From Lichina pygmaea (taxonomy: Eukaryota > Ascomycota > Lichinomycetes > Lichinales > Lichinaceae), in NCBI GenBank assembly GCA_963422465.1, contig OY730170.1, forward strand, positions 3,634,379 through 3,698,378: a stretch of 64,000 nucleotides of DNA, read 5' to 3'. The position numbers and the translations under genes were made by a program. Shown here in pieces: positions 22,506 to 33,984 of the stretch (the stretch's first letter is position 1; every line of letters begins with the position of its first letter). The notes under the pieces were generated by a model. That model ran no database searches. It saw only the letters and a program-made list of their open reading frames with translations, and had not been told where the DNA came from.

Positions 22506-24836
22506 ATGGCGGAGAATGCAGGTCTTGATCGTCTTCCGCAGCTCACGACAAAGTCCCTGGTCAAGATATCTCACGCAATGATAGACCGTGACCGTGCGAG
22601 CCCCAAATGGACCCATGTGACCGAGAGAGATGGTCTTGTTCTTGCCCTGGATCATGTCAGATTTCCCACTGCCAGCCAGCAATATGCGGAGCGGAGGATA
22701 CTACGGGTCTTGTCCGGGCCGGAGGTGGTCGTATGTGAAGCAATTCGCGGTGCTGTTTTTATTTGTGGGTGGGGGTCGTCGAGTACTGCGCTGAAGGTAG
22801 TTGTGCTGCTCGACAGGCATACCTGGATCTCGATGAAAATATGAATCATCCGTCAATGGAGTTGTACAGGCGCTATGGCAGTCAGATATCCCTCGACCAG
22901 CTCTCCTTGGGATTTCTTGTCCGAGGGACAAACCTCAAGATTACGTATGACGCCGGAAATTCCCAGGTACGGCGGCCTTCCCGAGCACGAGCGGCAGGGT
23001 GTCTGATGATGCTTACAGAAGAGAGTACTGCAACTGAAGTTCACCGGCGAGGCCGACTGCCAGGAAATGGCGTCGATCTTCGGGCGACTCGGCCTGCCCG
23101 TAAAGGCAGGCGTGGGCGGAGATCGCCCTGGGTCGCGCAGGTTGAACACGGCGGGGTCGTGGTCCATGACGCCTCCCAACTCCCAACCGCGGACCGCCTG
23201 GTCCTCACATGGCAGCGCTTCGTCGCAGACGCTCCCCAGCGCTGAGCCGAGTCTGTCGATGGAGCTGCCACACTTGGGCTCGCAAGCGCGTCTGCGCTTG
23301 CCTCTTCCTGATATGCCGCGTACGTCTGCTGGAAGCTCGTCCCCGGCTGCTCACGTGGTCTCGGGCTATCTCCTGGAAAGCCGAGAACCGGTCCCACGTC
23401 CCTTCTCTTCCCAAGCGCGCCTCGACAATGAGAAGCCGGCCGCCCCCGAGCTCCAGTCGAGCGCAGAAGTCCTTCCATCCAGACATCCTTCTTCTCGGTC
23501 TATGTATGGCCAAGGTTACAGCTATCGCTTCGACGGGGGTGCCGGGGAGCTCTTGGAGACGGATCCACCGAGTCGTTACGATATCAACCGACAATTCAAC
23601 CCATCTCACTTTCATGAGCCACTTCAGGGGCAAGTTGGCGATGCCGGGACCCCAACGCTCGTCTCGACCCAGGGTCCGGTCCGGCCAGTCTATGCTCCTC
23701 GTGTTGAAAGGCTGCCGGAGCCAGCTCCCGTCGGTGTAGCACCACCTCCCAGTTACGCACCCTCGAGCCTGGAAGAGTCGCAGCAGCGACCTTTGACGGT
23801 GCATGCCGATGGCAACATGGCTCCTCCCCCTTTGCCGGAACGAACGGCCGCTTCACAAGCGCGCTCTTGGAAACGACCCACGCGAGGATCTGTATCCCCT
23901 GGCCGGCGGAGCAGCACGAGACTTGCCACGAAGCGCAGCTCAGCTGGTGTGGAGGAAGATTTACAGCATCAGCTTCCTAGCGCGTCAGCTCCAGGTCAGG
24001 TTTTACTGCCACGTGTGTCTCCGTCAACAGGACTACAGTCTACAATGCAGGAATCGTCTGATATGGCGACACCCATGACTCCTGGCAACGTCGTCCCAAC
24101 TGCGTCGGCGGGTGTAGAGGCTACTGGCGCTTCGGAGACCATCCCGCCTGCCACCGCGGATAATTCGGCCCCTCCGAAACCAAAGGCCAAGGCTCCCCGG
24201 AAAAGGACGTCTACCAAGACCATCAAGTCATCCGGCCCGGCGAGAAAGAGACAGCCTAGAAAGACGAAAGCTCAAATTCAAGCAGAGGCGAAGGCGGCTG
24301 CTCAAGCTGAAGCTCCATGCCAGGAACAGCTGCCAGCCCAAGGCCACATTCCGGAAGTCAATCAAGGTATCATGGTTGAGCAGAAGATCAAGCATTCAGT
24401 CGACAGTACCAACCCAGCTAGCGACCACCCTGTAGTCGCTGTCGGTCCTGCGGCAGGAGTGGCGATGGCCCCGCCCGAGCCCCAGAAGATTAAGGCTGCT
24501 CCTCCAGCAATGGATACACCGGCTCCTCTCCCTGTTGCGCATCCTTCGGATGAATACCCGACCCGGGACGCGATTCCGGACTGCATGTTTCCAGAGATTC
24601 GGCCTCATCCGGACACAACCACGCCCGTGCCACCACCCATAAGTCCGTTGTCTCCGCCCGCAGCTCCCTCTGCTCCTCTGCCCTTCTTGAGCAAAGAAGA
24701 AGCAGAAGCGCTGTTCGACGACCGTTTCAACGCCGCAATCGGCAGGGTCATGGGTAGTATACTACCACACGTCACCGAAATTGAAGGGTCACTCCGTACC
24801 TTTGTCGACGCAATCCGCAGGTTAAACCCTTCCTAG
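22506..24836 (+). CDS. probable meiotic recombination protein, Rec114-like
   Basis: Three exons (22506-22730, 22817-22966, 23019-24836), all joined in phase 0, encode 730 aa. The N-terminal ~170 residues look like the Rec114 PH-type fold: WTHVTERDGLVLAL, then LSLGFLVRGTNLKITY, then RVLQLKFTGEADCQE with ASIFGRLGLP, the pattern of a strand set closed by a helix. The middle is disordered, Pro/Ser-rich, with a basic AT-hook-like patch (PRKRTSTKTIKSSGPARKR). The last ~45 residues form a predicted helix (KEEAEALFDDRF ... EIEGSLRTFVDAI), where Rec114 proteins bind Mei4. Rec114 acts with Mei4 and Mer2 to promote Spo11 breaks in meiosis. This is pattern-based; another PH-like nuclear protein is possible. 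Confidence 0.6.
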
Positions 24837-25177
24837 GTGGTGTTTCTTGGCTTTTGACTTTGGTGATTATGTCCACGCTGTATCCCTCGTATACTCACTG
24901 TTCGTCTCGCTACGTTCTTGTCGCTACTTGATTGGCTATTTTGCTCTCTTTATTGTGTCCTCGTCCACTCGGTCATGTTCTGGGGTCTTTTAGATGGCTT
25001 TATTTCGGTCGAGTGGAGCAGATACCAAGCGATAGCTGAACACAAGTGCTCTCTTACCTCTCGTACATGATGAGAAGTCCAGATGTCTGAGACTTGAAGA
25101 CGTGTTGGATCTCGTAGCTACCGGCCTTTCTATCAGCAAGAAGGGCCAATCTATCACGTAGGTGACTGGTTATCCAT

Positions 25178-25365
25178 CTAGCTACAATGAATAGCTCTCG
25201 AAGATCCCGACAGTTCAAAGTCTAAACTCGTCATATTTATCTGTCGGAGCTGCTGTGTACTGACTACTGAGCCTCGGCCGACGGAGTGACTGTCTCGAAC
25301 ATGACTGCCTGTCCAGCTAGCTACAATTAGTAGCTCTCGGAGATACTGATAGCTTAAGATTCCAA
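25178..25365. repeat. diverged direct repeat, period about 139 bp
   Basis: CTAGCTACAATGAATAGCTC (25178) recurs as CTAGCTACAATTAGTAGCTC (25317); each is followed by TCG.AGAT.C.GA.AG.T.A and similar words. The divergence suggests an old duplication. Confidence 0.55.
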
Positions 25366-26437
25366 CTTTTCGATGCTTGTACTTCGTACCGGACCCACTG
25401 TACGTACGTACATGTAGGTCAGTTCACACAGGTTTGTATAGTCAGTGACAGATATTGGTAGCCTTATTACTACTGACACTACGTAACGTACCCATGTCTG
25501 ATCTGGAGTCCTGACAGCAGTGAGACTTGATGTCCACCTCTTGCGAGAGTGGTACTTTAGCAGTGTGAACATGATAGTCAAGCTCTGGGTGGCTACAGCA
25601 GTTTCTGGGTGTGTGATAGGATTGATTGCTGATCTCTCTCAAGAACAGCAAACCCCGCTCTACATCCTGTAGAGCTGAGTACAGGCTTAGCTAACCTGCC
25701 CCCGCATCCAGACACTGCTGGCAGTTTGACTAGTGTCACTCTGCCACACATGTGTCTCAGTCTTCTGCATATAGTTTATATCCTGCAGTTCTTGGCTGTC
25801 AATCACCAATTGCTAGCAATCACTGGTTGTCACATGGCTCCACTGTCACATGACCAGTGGACCTGTCACTTGTAAGTAGATCTTGCAATAGAGTCTTACA
25901 CCTCTGCCACGGTGCCACTAACATCTCTCAATATTCATAGGTCACTGTATAATTTTCAGCATCCTCTTCCTCTTCTCCTCACCCATCACTTCAGGCTGAC
26001 AAGTGCTTGGTGCATCCTGTGCATGTTCTGCTGTGATATGCTTGAAGATTGATAGGTCAATTGCGGAGTTGTGTGATTTGCGATTTGTACATCATGTTGT
26101 GAGGCTTGTCTTCTTCGGCCAGAGTAAGAGTCTGGACTCTATCTACAACAGTAATTCTTGGGGTTGTGGGTGGCACAAGTGGTGGGGTTGAGCACGAGGA
26201 TTAGCTTTCTATATACATCCGTAACTCCGTACGTGCTATTATTTGGCTGAAACGCCAGCAGACTCCTCCTACGCTGAAAGGGTAACTCTATGCCTTACTT
26301 TTACCTTGTGCTGAATTGTGTGTTTACTGTAGAATAGTGTGTCCAATTATTGTTTTCATCTGCTCTGTCATTCCACAGACAATTGAATCCAGAACAGTGA
26401 AACATCAAGGGTGAAGTCTGAAGAATGAAGAGTGAAG

Positions 26438-26814
26438 ACTCAAGGCTAATGGTATGGTATTCCTACTCCGGTTCAGAACTAGCTACTGCTAGACTATGCC
26501 GGGAACACTGTGTAGCTGTGTAACAAGGAAAACCTCTGGGCCCTAGAGCTGCAAGATCAAGAGAGACCTCTAGGCTCCAGGGCCCAAAGGGCGAAAACCC
26601 TTATTGTCCCACACGTCTCTGGCGACGGTAAACTGCTGGGATAACGGTTGAACAAGAAAGGAGGTCTGTAGCAGCAGAAACCTCGAGATTCCTTATTCAG
26701 GAAGAGGAGGGGTTGCGGAGGCCGCCGGTGTTGCTGGTGTTGCTGTTGCTGGAGGTGGTGTTGCTGCTGCTGCGAAGCTGCGTAGCTGTGCCATCGTGAT
26801 TACTCAAGGCTAAT
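26438..26814. repeat. 351-bp insertion flanked by 13-bp direct repeats
   Basis: ACTCAAGGCTAAT occurs at 26438-26450 and again at 26802-26814. The DNA between (26451-26801) has patchy similarity to 58.85-59.20 kb (GCTAGACTA.GCCGGGAACACTGTGTA-type words, AACAAGGAAAACCTC). It looks like an interspersed repeat with a target-site duplication; its class is not clear (LINE/SINE-like by duplication length, or a fragment of a larger element). Confidence 0.5.
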
Positions 26815-27089
26815 ACTGCAGTAAGAACAATAGCTTATAGCTGCACTGGTGCAGTCCTGTTTCCGTACCCTCGTGTCTACACCACAAGCCTACCCGACCG
26901 AATCCTAGCAAAAGCGAACCCTAAGTTGATTACCCGAAAAGGAAATGATCAACTTGAATACTTTATTCATGAACAGGAACTCACACGATCTTAGTCTTTT
27001 GCCTGTGTGTAGCAAGCAGAGGGAAGTGCACGTGATACCGCGGTAGCTAAACGCGGTTTAGTTTACCTAGACGTTAGGGCTGTCGCAGT

Positions 27090-28104
27090 GACTCGTGATA
27101 TGTAATTGCATCCTGCAAGCCCTCGAATGGCAACAGGGCAGTGGGTACTGAGCAGTGCCACAATGTGGTATCGAGCACCCACTTCTCAAGCCTGACTGCA
27201 AGTACCCCATATCACTGGGCAGCGGACCCGGCCAAGACAAGTCCGCCAAGCCGCGAGCCTGTGGCCTGTGAGGGTTGCTAGCAGAAACAAGCATACTTCT
27301 GTACTATAGACTGGAGTGATGAGTACGTATCTAGGGTCATGAGTTTTGTAGCATCCGTACATTGTTGTCACACCTGGTTTCTGGCAAGAACAAAAGGTTA
27401 GCCAATGGATGGCAATACCATTGTCTGCGTAGCCACTCTCTGATATAGTGTAGATCCAATCTGGCACCTTGTTGTCTGCAACCCAGCTTGTCTGAGGGAC
27501 CTGTCACCCATTCATGATTGCTGCGGACTTTGACATCCGAGGACTTGGCTATTTGTAAAAAACTCCTAGGGCAACCCCACCATTGAAGCTACTGACAGAT
27601 TGTTTTTAAGAAACTGCCAGAGCCACTGCTTGCCTGGCTTTTTTTCATCTCCATTAGGCTGTAGAATTTGGGATGCTATTGCTCAGGCATGGGTGTAGGA
27701 GGGTGCTGGAGCTACAAGGCAATGGCCTGCTGTGAGCAGGGAGAAGATGATGATCATTGGTGCTCTCTTGGACCTGAGGGCTATAGGGGCCCCTATCTAG
27801 CTGACTAACAACACTGACTAAGCCAGGCTCAGCTCTGTGGCCATGACAGAGGGGGGCCATCCTTGGGCTTCTCACTTGAGGATCCACTCAGCAAGAGCTT
27901 CCTCCTGGTATGGGGTCAGCCGCTGCTGAGATTCATGGTCAACCACTTGTGATTATCGTCCATTGATCCGTTCACAAAGGGGAGTCTTGGAGAGCTTGTA
28001 TGCTGTGGTGGTAGCTTGTACAGAACTAAAGACCCTGGCACGATAATCCTTGATGGCCTCTTCAACTCTCCTCTCAAAATTGGCTCGATTCGATGACATC
28101 TCAT
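27090..28104 (-). mobile_element. dead pogo/Fot-type DNA transposon (Tc1/mariner superfamily)
   Basis: Read on the minus strand, three collinear pieces match a pogo-type transposase. From 28104 comes the helix-turn-helix end, MSSNRANFERRVEEAIKDYR then ATTTAYKLSKTPL. Near 27930-27860 lies QQRLTPYQEEALAEWILK, the classic segment before the second DNA-binding part. From about 27467 the DDE core begins with PDWIYTISESGYADNGIAIH and continues with a KLMTLD motif in another frame. The pieces are in different frames, with stops between, so the transposase is not functional. I could not define terminal inverted repeats. It is a plain cut-and-paste element, old enough to have lost about half its recognisable sequence. 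Confidence 0.75.
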
Positions 28105-28649
28105 TGAGCTAGATAAGTGGTGGTGGTGTGGACGTGTTGTTATGGTGGTTTGGCGAGTGGCCCGCTTCCCCCCTCCCTCCTACGTGTAGACTCTAAAAAT
28201 ACAAAGAGACGAGATCCTACTCGGCAAATAGAGGGGTTGTGTGATTTATTATTATTCCTCTTCTTCAATTACTCCTATCTTTTCTTCCTCCTGACAGCAC
28301 AGATTTGTCTGCTCACCCAGACCCACCAAGAGACAAGAAAAGAAGAGAGAAGTGAAAAGGAGAGATGGGAGGAAGATGACAGATAGCAAGGGGTAGCAAG
28401 GGTTAGGACAAGCAGGGTGCAAGTGTGGTTGAATGATCGTGCGACGGGTCATTGGGAAGAGAGCCAATCTTTCGTTCAGTCCTTCCTTCCTTCCCTTCCA
28501 TCAAAACTGCATGTCGTCCGTTACTCATCCGTCCATGTAGTTTTCATCTCGTTGCCTCTCCTAGTCCCGCTTTCACGCTGTTGAGCTTTCAATATGGGAC
28601 ATCGGACGAGGATTGCCGGGAGAAACAGCTGGAGCGGATAAACAAACAA

Positions 28650-28690
28650 CCAGACAGACAGACAGACAGACAGATAGACGGATGGATGGA
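28650..28690. repeat. CAGA/GATG microsatellite
   Basis: About six CAGA units (28653-28676) run into GATAGACGGATGGATGGACGG. It lies in the 3' flank of the Rgt1-like gene. Confidence 0.8.
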
Positions 28691-28756
28691 CGGTCGGATA
28701 GACGGGATAGATATCTTGCTTCTCGATGATCACGCCACGAACGCTCTTTCTTGGTC

Positions 28757-30463
28757 CTAGTCGCTGTTGTGGTTGGCGGTCGCGCGGCCATTGGCGTCGC
28801 CGTTGGAGGCGCTGCCGTTGCCGTTGACTGCCACGTCGTTGACGTTGGCCGAAGCCGGGGCCGTGTTGACGTTCGCGGTGGTGGTGGTGGCGCCACCGGC
28901 GTTGCCCGTATCCGAAGAGAACGGCGCGACAGTCACGCTGCTCGAAACGTCTTTGGTAATATCTGCGAGGAAGGCCAAGTAACCGTGTCCCATGATCTTG
29001 GATGCATCGAGCCCGTTGAGTGCCGCCTCGAAAAATGCCTCGGAGCCACTGTCGTTCAGAGTAGACGCCGGAGACAAGCAGCCCGACGACTCGTGGCCGC
29101 CCTGCATGACGCCCTCTTGGTTGACGGCGAGATCGGCGAGGTGCTGCAGCCCGCCTCGGACGGTAGGGTCCGCCGGCGTCGATGCCTCTAGAATTGGCGA
29201 CGAACCGTGTCGCTTGGAAATCAGCTGACGGATGGCCATGTCCCAGGCCGACGGAGCCTCGTCCGTGGCGAACCCACGGCGCTGCTCTATGGCTTGAACG
29301 ACCAGATCAAGCATCGACTGCGCCCTGTCCCGCGTGTCCGAAGCGTCAGCGGCGCCGCTGAAGGTCAGAGCGGCAAGACTGATGTAGTGATGGCGGAGGA
29401 CGGAAACCGAGTCTCCCGGTCCAAAAGAGTTGAGAAGCAACATCAGGCGCTCCGCGGGCAAGAAGACCTCGTACGGCTCGGCGTGAGGCAAGACTCGCTG
29501 AACAACGAGCGTGACGTGCATATAGGCCAGCCGAAGCGCTGGCGTGGTCTGCATAAACGTCTGAGCACCGATGTGGAAGAACTCGAGTTCACAGAGCATG
29601 GTCCTGCAGATGACAGGGCGCTGAATGGACGAACGATCGATCAAGTCGCCCATGATGATTTCGAGCACGTGCCCGAGAATTCGCGAAAGGCCTTAGCGGC
29701 AGAGATACCAGCGGTCAGCAACGAGGGACAACAAAGACCGTCTCACGAGCTCAAGGCCTCGGAGCCAAACCACTCACCAGCCATGTGGAAAGCCATCTCG
29801 CCCAGCAAAGCACGATCCTCCGGGATTGCGGCGAACGCGGTCTCCGAGATCATGAGAGGGGTCATGACGCTGATTGCTTGCCAGCGATCGAGCATGAACA
29901 TCACGTACCAGGCTCGGCGGCCCAGACAGTCGTCGGAATCCAGGTCCTCCCCGGCGAAGAGATCACGCGACCCGACGAGGTTGACGCGCAGGGCGTTGGC
30001 CAAGCCGATGGCGGCCCCGAGCCACATGGACCGGGCCGGGCCGACCTGTCCATCGTCCGTGGACGGACCCCTCTTGTCCGCCTGAATAACCATGAGGATC
30101 ATCGTCTGAAGATAGACAAGGTTGGTGGTCTTGTCGCGCGAGCCATGACCCTCGAACTGAGCGACTGCCAAGAGATCCGACGCTTTCTTGATTGCGTTGA
30201 CCGTGTACGAGGCCGACTGACGAGCAGCGACACTGGCGCTAATGGTGGCAGCCAAAAGGCCCAACGCGCCTAGAAAGGCCTCGCGCGCATTGGTCGAACA
30301 ACGGCCGAGGCGGACACGAAGGACTGACTTGCCGTGCGGCAGCATCGGAAAGGTCTCGTGCACGTTCTCGTAGTAGCTAGATTTTGTTTGTTGTTAGCAC
30401 AGCCCCTAGGCCGAGACCGTCTCTCATAGCAGCACGAGATAGGAGAGGGCTCGAAGAAGAGCC

Positions 30464-30502
<39 letters not shown>

Positions 30503-32154
30503 GAACATACCAGTCAACCACAGCATCGTTCCACTCAAAGGAAGCGTCAGGGTGAGCGATACCCGTAGGATCAGCGGCAAAGACGCCACCGTCCAGGCGC
30601 CTGCCGGCCTCGGGAGATCCAGGCTGCCAGAAGGACGGCTGGACCCCGCTCGGTGAGGTCTGCACGCGCTGAGTCGACGGCTGGCTGTAGTCCGAGCCAG
30701 GCACGTTCGATTGAGCCATCTGGACGTTCTGACTTCCGGTGGCCGGGTGTGGCAGACGGCGAGCCGTCTCGTGACCCCAGGGACCTCCGGACGGACGACG
30801 CGGATCCGGCTGAGCGTAGGTCGAGGTCACCGATTCGTCGATCGCGGAGTAAGAACGCTTATTAGCCCGAGCTTCAGATGAAGCAGAAGTGGGCGATGCA
30901 AGAGGCTCGAGGTGTCGAGGGGAACCAGCAGCTTGATCAGTCTGCTGATGGGCCATGGAACTGTTGATCCGAGCAGGGTTGATGGTGTTCTCGAGCGTGT
31001 TAATCCTGTCGGAGAGCTCCTTGATATAGCTGTTCAAGCGGACGCTAAAGTTAGCAAGCCCTGAGCATCCTCACGTGGGGGCTGTATGTGTGGGTGCGCA
31101 CGGGTCATCGTACCCTTTGCTAGGGCCTCTCTTCAGCGGAACTCGGCTAAATTGGCAACGCGTGCCCATCCTCTTGCAGGTTGAGCACTGCTGCACTCCG
31201 TCGTCCAGTGCAGAGTCGCACCGAATCTACCGCCATCAAACAACATCAGCCATGGCTCAACCACCAAGCAACGACGACGACCAGTGAAGATCCCGGCGGA
31301 GTCGGAGGACGCGGCCGGGGGCAGAAGACATCGTCAAGGCAGGAGGTAAGATGTAAAGAGAAGGGAACGGCAGCAGGGCGGGTGAGTACAGTCGTGTGAG
31401 GGTCAAGGCAGAACGCTCAAGAGTAAAACAAAAAGGAAGGGGATGATAGGAGTCTGGGCGAGTATGAACGTGCGGGCATCAAGGCAAGACATCCCAGGGG
31501 GGGGGGGGGGAAATGGGGAACAGGTATGAAGTATGATGTCTGAGTGATTATGGGTGGAGTTGGTCAGGGGCAGGACACAGGAGACGGAGCTGACAGGCGA
31601 GCAAGACAGACACCACTGACTTTCTTGCGACGACATTCATCACAGGCCCGCGACACTTTGGTTCTCTTGCGAGGCGTATCGGGCTCCGCCGGGGCCGCAT
31701 CTTGACTGGCATCCAGACCGGTACGAGCACCAGCACCAGCGATGGCACCGGAAACGGGGCTGGAACCGGGACCCGGACCAGGACCGACTCCGGCTCCAGC
31801 TGGATGGTACGGGTTGACCGGCGAGCCTGACTGACGAAGGTGCGCGCCCGGGTGGTGCTGTTGCACCTGCTGCACATGATGCACATGGTGCGCGTGCGGC
31901 GCGTGAGACACATGCGGATGTTGCTGATGATGCATGACCAAGACAGTATCGGGTCCATTGGGCCCGGTTCCCATCATGGCTGGATGAGCACGAGACATCT
32001 GCGCCGCCAGGCGCAACTCATCCGGCGGAGACATGCGCTGCTGATGCTGCGGCGCGAAGAACGGTCCGGCACCATCTCCCACGGCGGCGGCGGAGGGCGA
32101 CGGATAGGACTGGGACACGGGCACGTTCGGCGACCCGTGCCGATCCATCGACAT
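28757..32154 (-). CDS. rgt1: Zn2Cys6 transcription factor, Rgt1-like
   Basis: Five exons on the minus strand (32154-31621, 31226-31114, 31029-30511, 30376-29778, 29691-28757) encode 899 aa. Exon 1 has a His/Pro/Gly-rich leader ending in RTKVSRACDECRRKK; exon 2 continues IRCDSALDDGVQQC, STCKRMGTRC, QFSRVPLKRGPSKG. The six cysteines follow CX2CX6C...CX2CX6C, and RVPLKRGPSKGY directly after the cluster is the hallmark of Rgt1-type regulators of hexose transport. Next is YIKELSDRINTLENTI, a coiled coil for dimerisation. Exons 4-5 carry the fungal transcription-factor middle region (GALGLLAATISASV, CLGRRAWYVMFMLDRWQ). Intron 1 (394 nt) splits the zinc cluster, and intron 3 carries an AAC repeat. 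The glucose link is by homology only. Confidence 0.87.
30464..30501. repeat. AAC trinucleotide repeat in an intron
   Basis: About twelve AAC units on the + strand inside intron 3 (30510-30377) of the Rgt1-like gene; on the coding strand it is GTT. Length changes here would not alter the protein. Confidence 0.85.
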
Positions 32155-33186
32155 GGCCGCCAGACGGCGCGGTAGGACCAGTCAAAGAGGTCCGCCGGCC
32201 GACGACCAGGAGTCGATGGAACGATGCACGAAAGAAAGAACAAGGAGCTTTACAGCTCAGGATGGACGGTATTGAGGCTCTGCAGCCAATTGACAGTGCA
32301 AGGCCGGCAGGGACAGAGATGACAGAACGGAACAAGGGTTGCGACAACACGAAACCGCAGGAGGAACAGCACGGAGTACACGAGTCGGCGAAGACGCAAC
32401 GGTCAAGAGGCCAGGGAAGCGATGATCCAGATTGATCTGGATCAGGCAGCCCGGGAGTCTCTTGATCGATGTCGAGCTCTCGAACGATAGAATCACTGCG
32501 TGCAACAACAAGGGCGACGGAATATGAGAAGGAAGCGTGTTAGGTTGTGAATTTGGGAAGCCTGCGAGGCTCTATATGAGAAGATCGTGGCCTGCACGAT
32601 TCGTCAGCGCGACTGTCGGCCAGGGCGAGGGCTAATTGCGCGCCGTTGCAACAAGAGCTCGAAGTTGTTCCTGACCTCGACTGGAGTCGGCCTCAGACAG
32701 CGCACGGAGTCCTACACGCGCCGGACCATCTGTCGCGCCGAAAGATCCCTCTATCTCTCTTATGGTGGCGGGTAATTACTACAAGTACAGGGCTCCTCTG
32801 CTCTTCTTCCTCCTCCTCCTCCTCCTCCTCCTCCCCCTTCTCCCCCTTCTTGTGTTCGTCCTCCTCCCTCCAGCAGTCCTATCAGGCTTCTCCCGGAGCG
32901 TTGTCGTCACAGCCGGTCGCGAAACCGCGCGAAGGGCCGGGGTCTATCAATACTCGTACGGAGGACGGTGCCGTGGGGCGTCGGGAAATCTGTCGGAGGG
33001 GTTCTCGGAGGCCGGAAAAATGGTTCTTTTCTAGGGGCCCTGATGGGGAAGTGGAAAAACTGGGCGGAACGGAGCGGAGCGGAGTCGGAACAGAATCGGA
33101 GCGGAACAGGGAAAGAGGCTCCGATCTGGCCCGGACTATTTAACGGCCCCTCGGATCGGAGCGGACGGGGGTGATGGGATGGGCCA

Positions 33187-33222
33187 GGCGTGCTGGGCGT
33201 GCCGGGCGTGCCAGGCGTGCCA
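33187..33222. repeat. 9-bp tandem repeat, four units
   Basis: GGCGTGCTG, GGCGTGCCG, GGCGTGCCA, GGCGTGCCA in a row, within the upstream region of the Rgt1-like gene. Confidence 0.8.
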
Positions 33223-33841
33223 CGGCAGCTTCCTAATTGCTCTCGTACCTGTGTGCGAGACACTCCGAGGTACGTATATTATGTACCTCCGTACATACGA
33301 GCTGATATCAGAAGTCCGAGCGACGCGTACAGTCAGGACTACAGACATACCCAAGATACTTTTGTCTGACGACGTCTTCTCTAGCGAATCTCACAAAACT
33401 GTCTACACTGCTTAGGTACTGCTTACTGCCATTCAGTCCAAGGCTTCCAAGTCCAGGATCTTTCCGACAACTTTTACTACTATGGCACTGAACGCACTTA
33501 CAAGATCATATATCACAGTAAAAGTACGAGACATATCGGGAAAGGGCCATTTTCAGACGGACGCCACTAGCTGTACGTTTACTCGTACGTACATTGGTAT
33601 GTTACGTACTCCGTACGGAAGTACCTTCGTACATACCCCCATGCTGCAGAGCCGCGGTCACGTGATGAAGATGATTGTCCAGACGCGTACCTCGTACTGA
33701 AGTATGTACATACGTACCACGAGTACTCGTACGTACGTAACGTAGAGACCACCTTCCTTCCTGCCCTGGAACTCTTCCGAGCCCCCAGTACGACGACGAC
33801 GACAGCACCGCAGGCAGCCTGATCTTATTTGACCTGTACTA

Positions 33842-33984
33842 CAGTGGGGGTCCCGTAGGTATTAGAGAAAGGTTTCTTGCGACTTTTGTCATTCCTTGAT
33901 GGCTGTCTGGTAAGTGGTGGATGGAGAGGAAACCACTGCTAAAGTTATGAGAAGACTTTTCCTAACACTTATTGACCCCCACTG
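33842..33984. mobile_element. 143-bp MITE, Tc1/mariner-like, TA-flanked
   Basis: CAGTGGGGGTC at the left end (33842-33852) is inverted as GACCCCCACTG at the right end (33974-33984), and a TA dinucleotide flanks each side (33840-33841 and 33985-33986). TA duplication with CAGTG-type ends is typical of Tc1/mariner/pogo MITEs. Outside the TAs the host DNA is GTAC on both sides, so the empty site would have been the palindrome GTACTAGTAC. No coding content; the perfect ends suggest a fairly recent insertion. Confidence 0.85.

Larger units (their letters stand above)
24837..28756. other. 3.9-kb repeat-bearing spacer
   Basis: No host gene is supported. Lower GC than its neighbours by eye, with a tandem-like duplication (25.18-25.37 kb), a discrete repeat insertion (26.45-26.80 kb), a palindromic stretch GTTGAT...ATCAAC near 26930-26956, a dead pogo-type transposon (27.1-28.1 kb) and a CAGA microsatellite. 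Confidence 0.55.

Noticed and set aside
24837-26400. Possible hidden host gene in the AT-richer spacer
   Set aside because: Frames are short and stop-rich on both strands; only repeats could be recognised.
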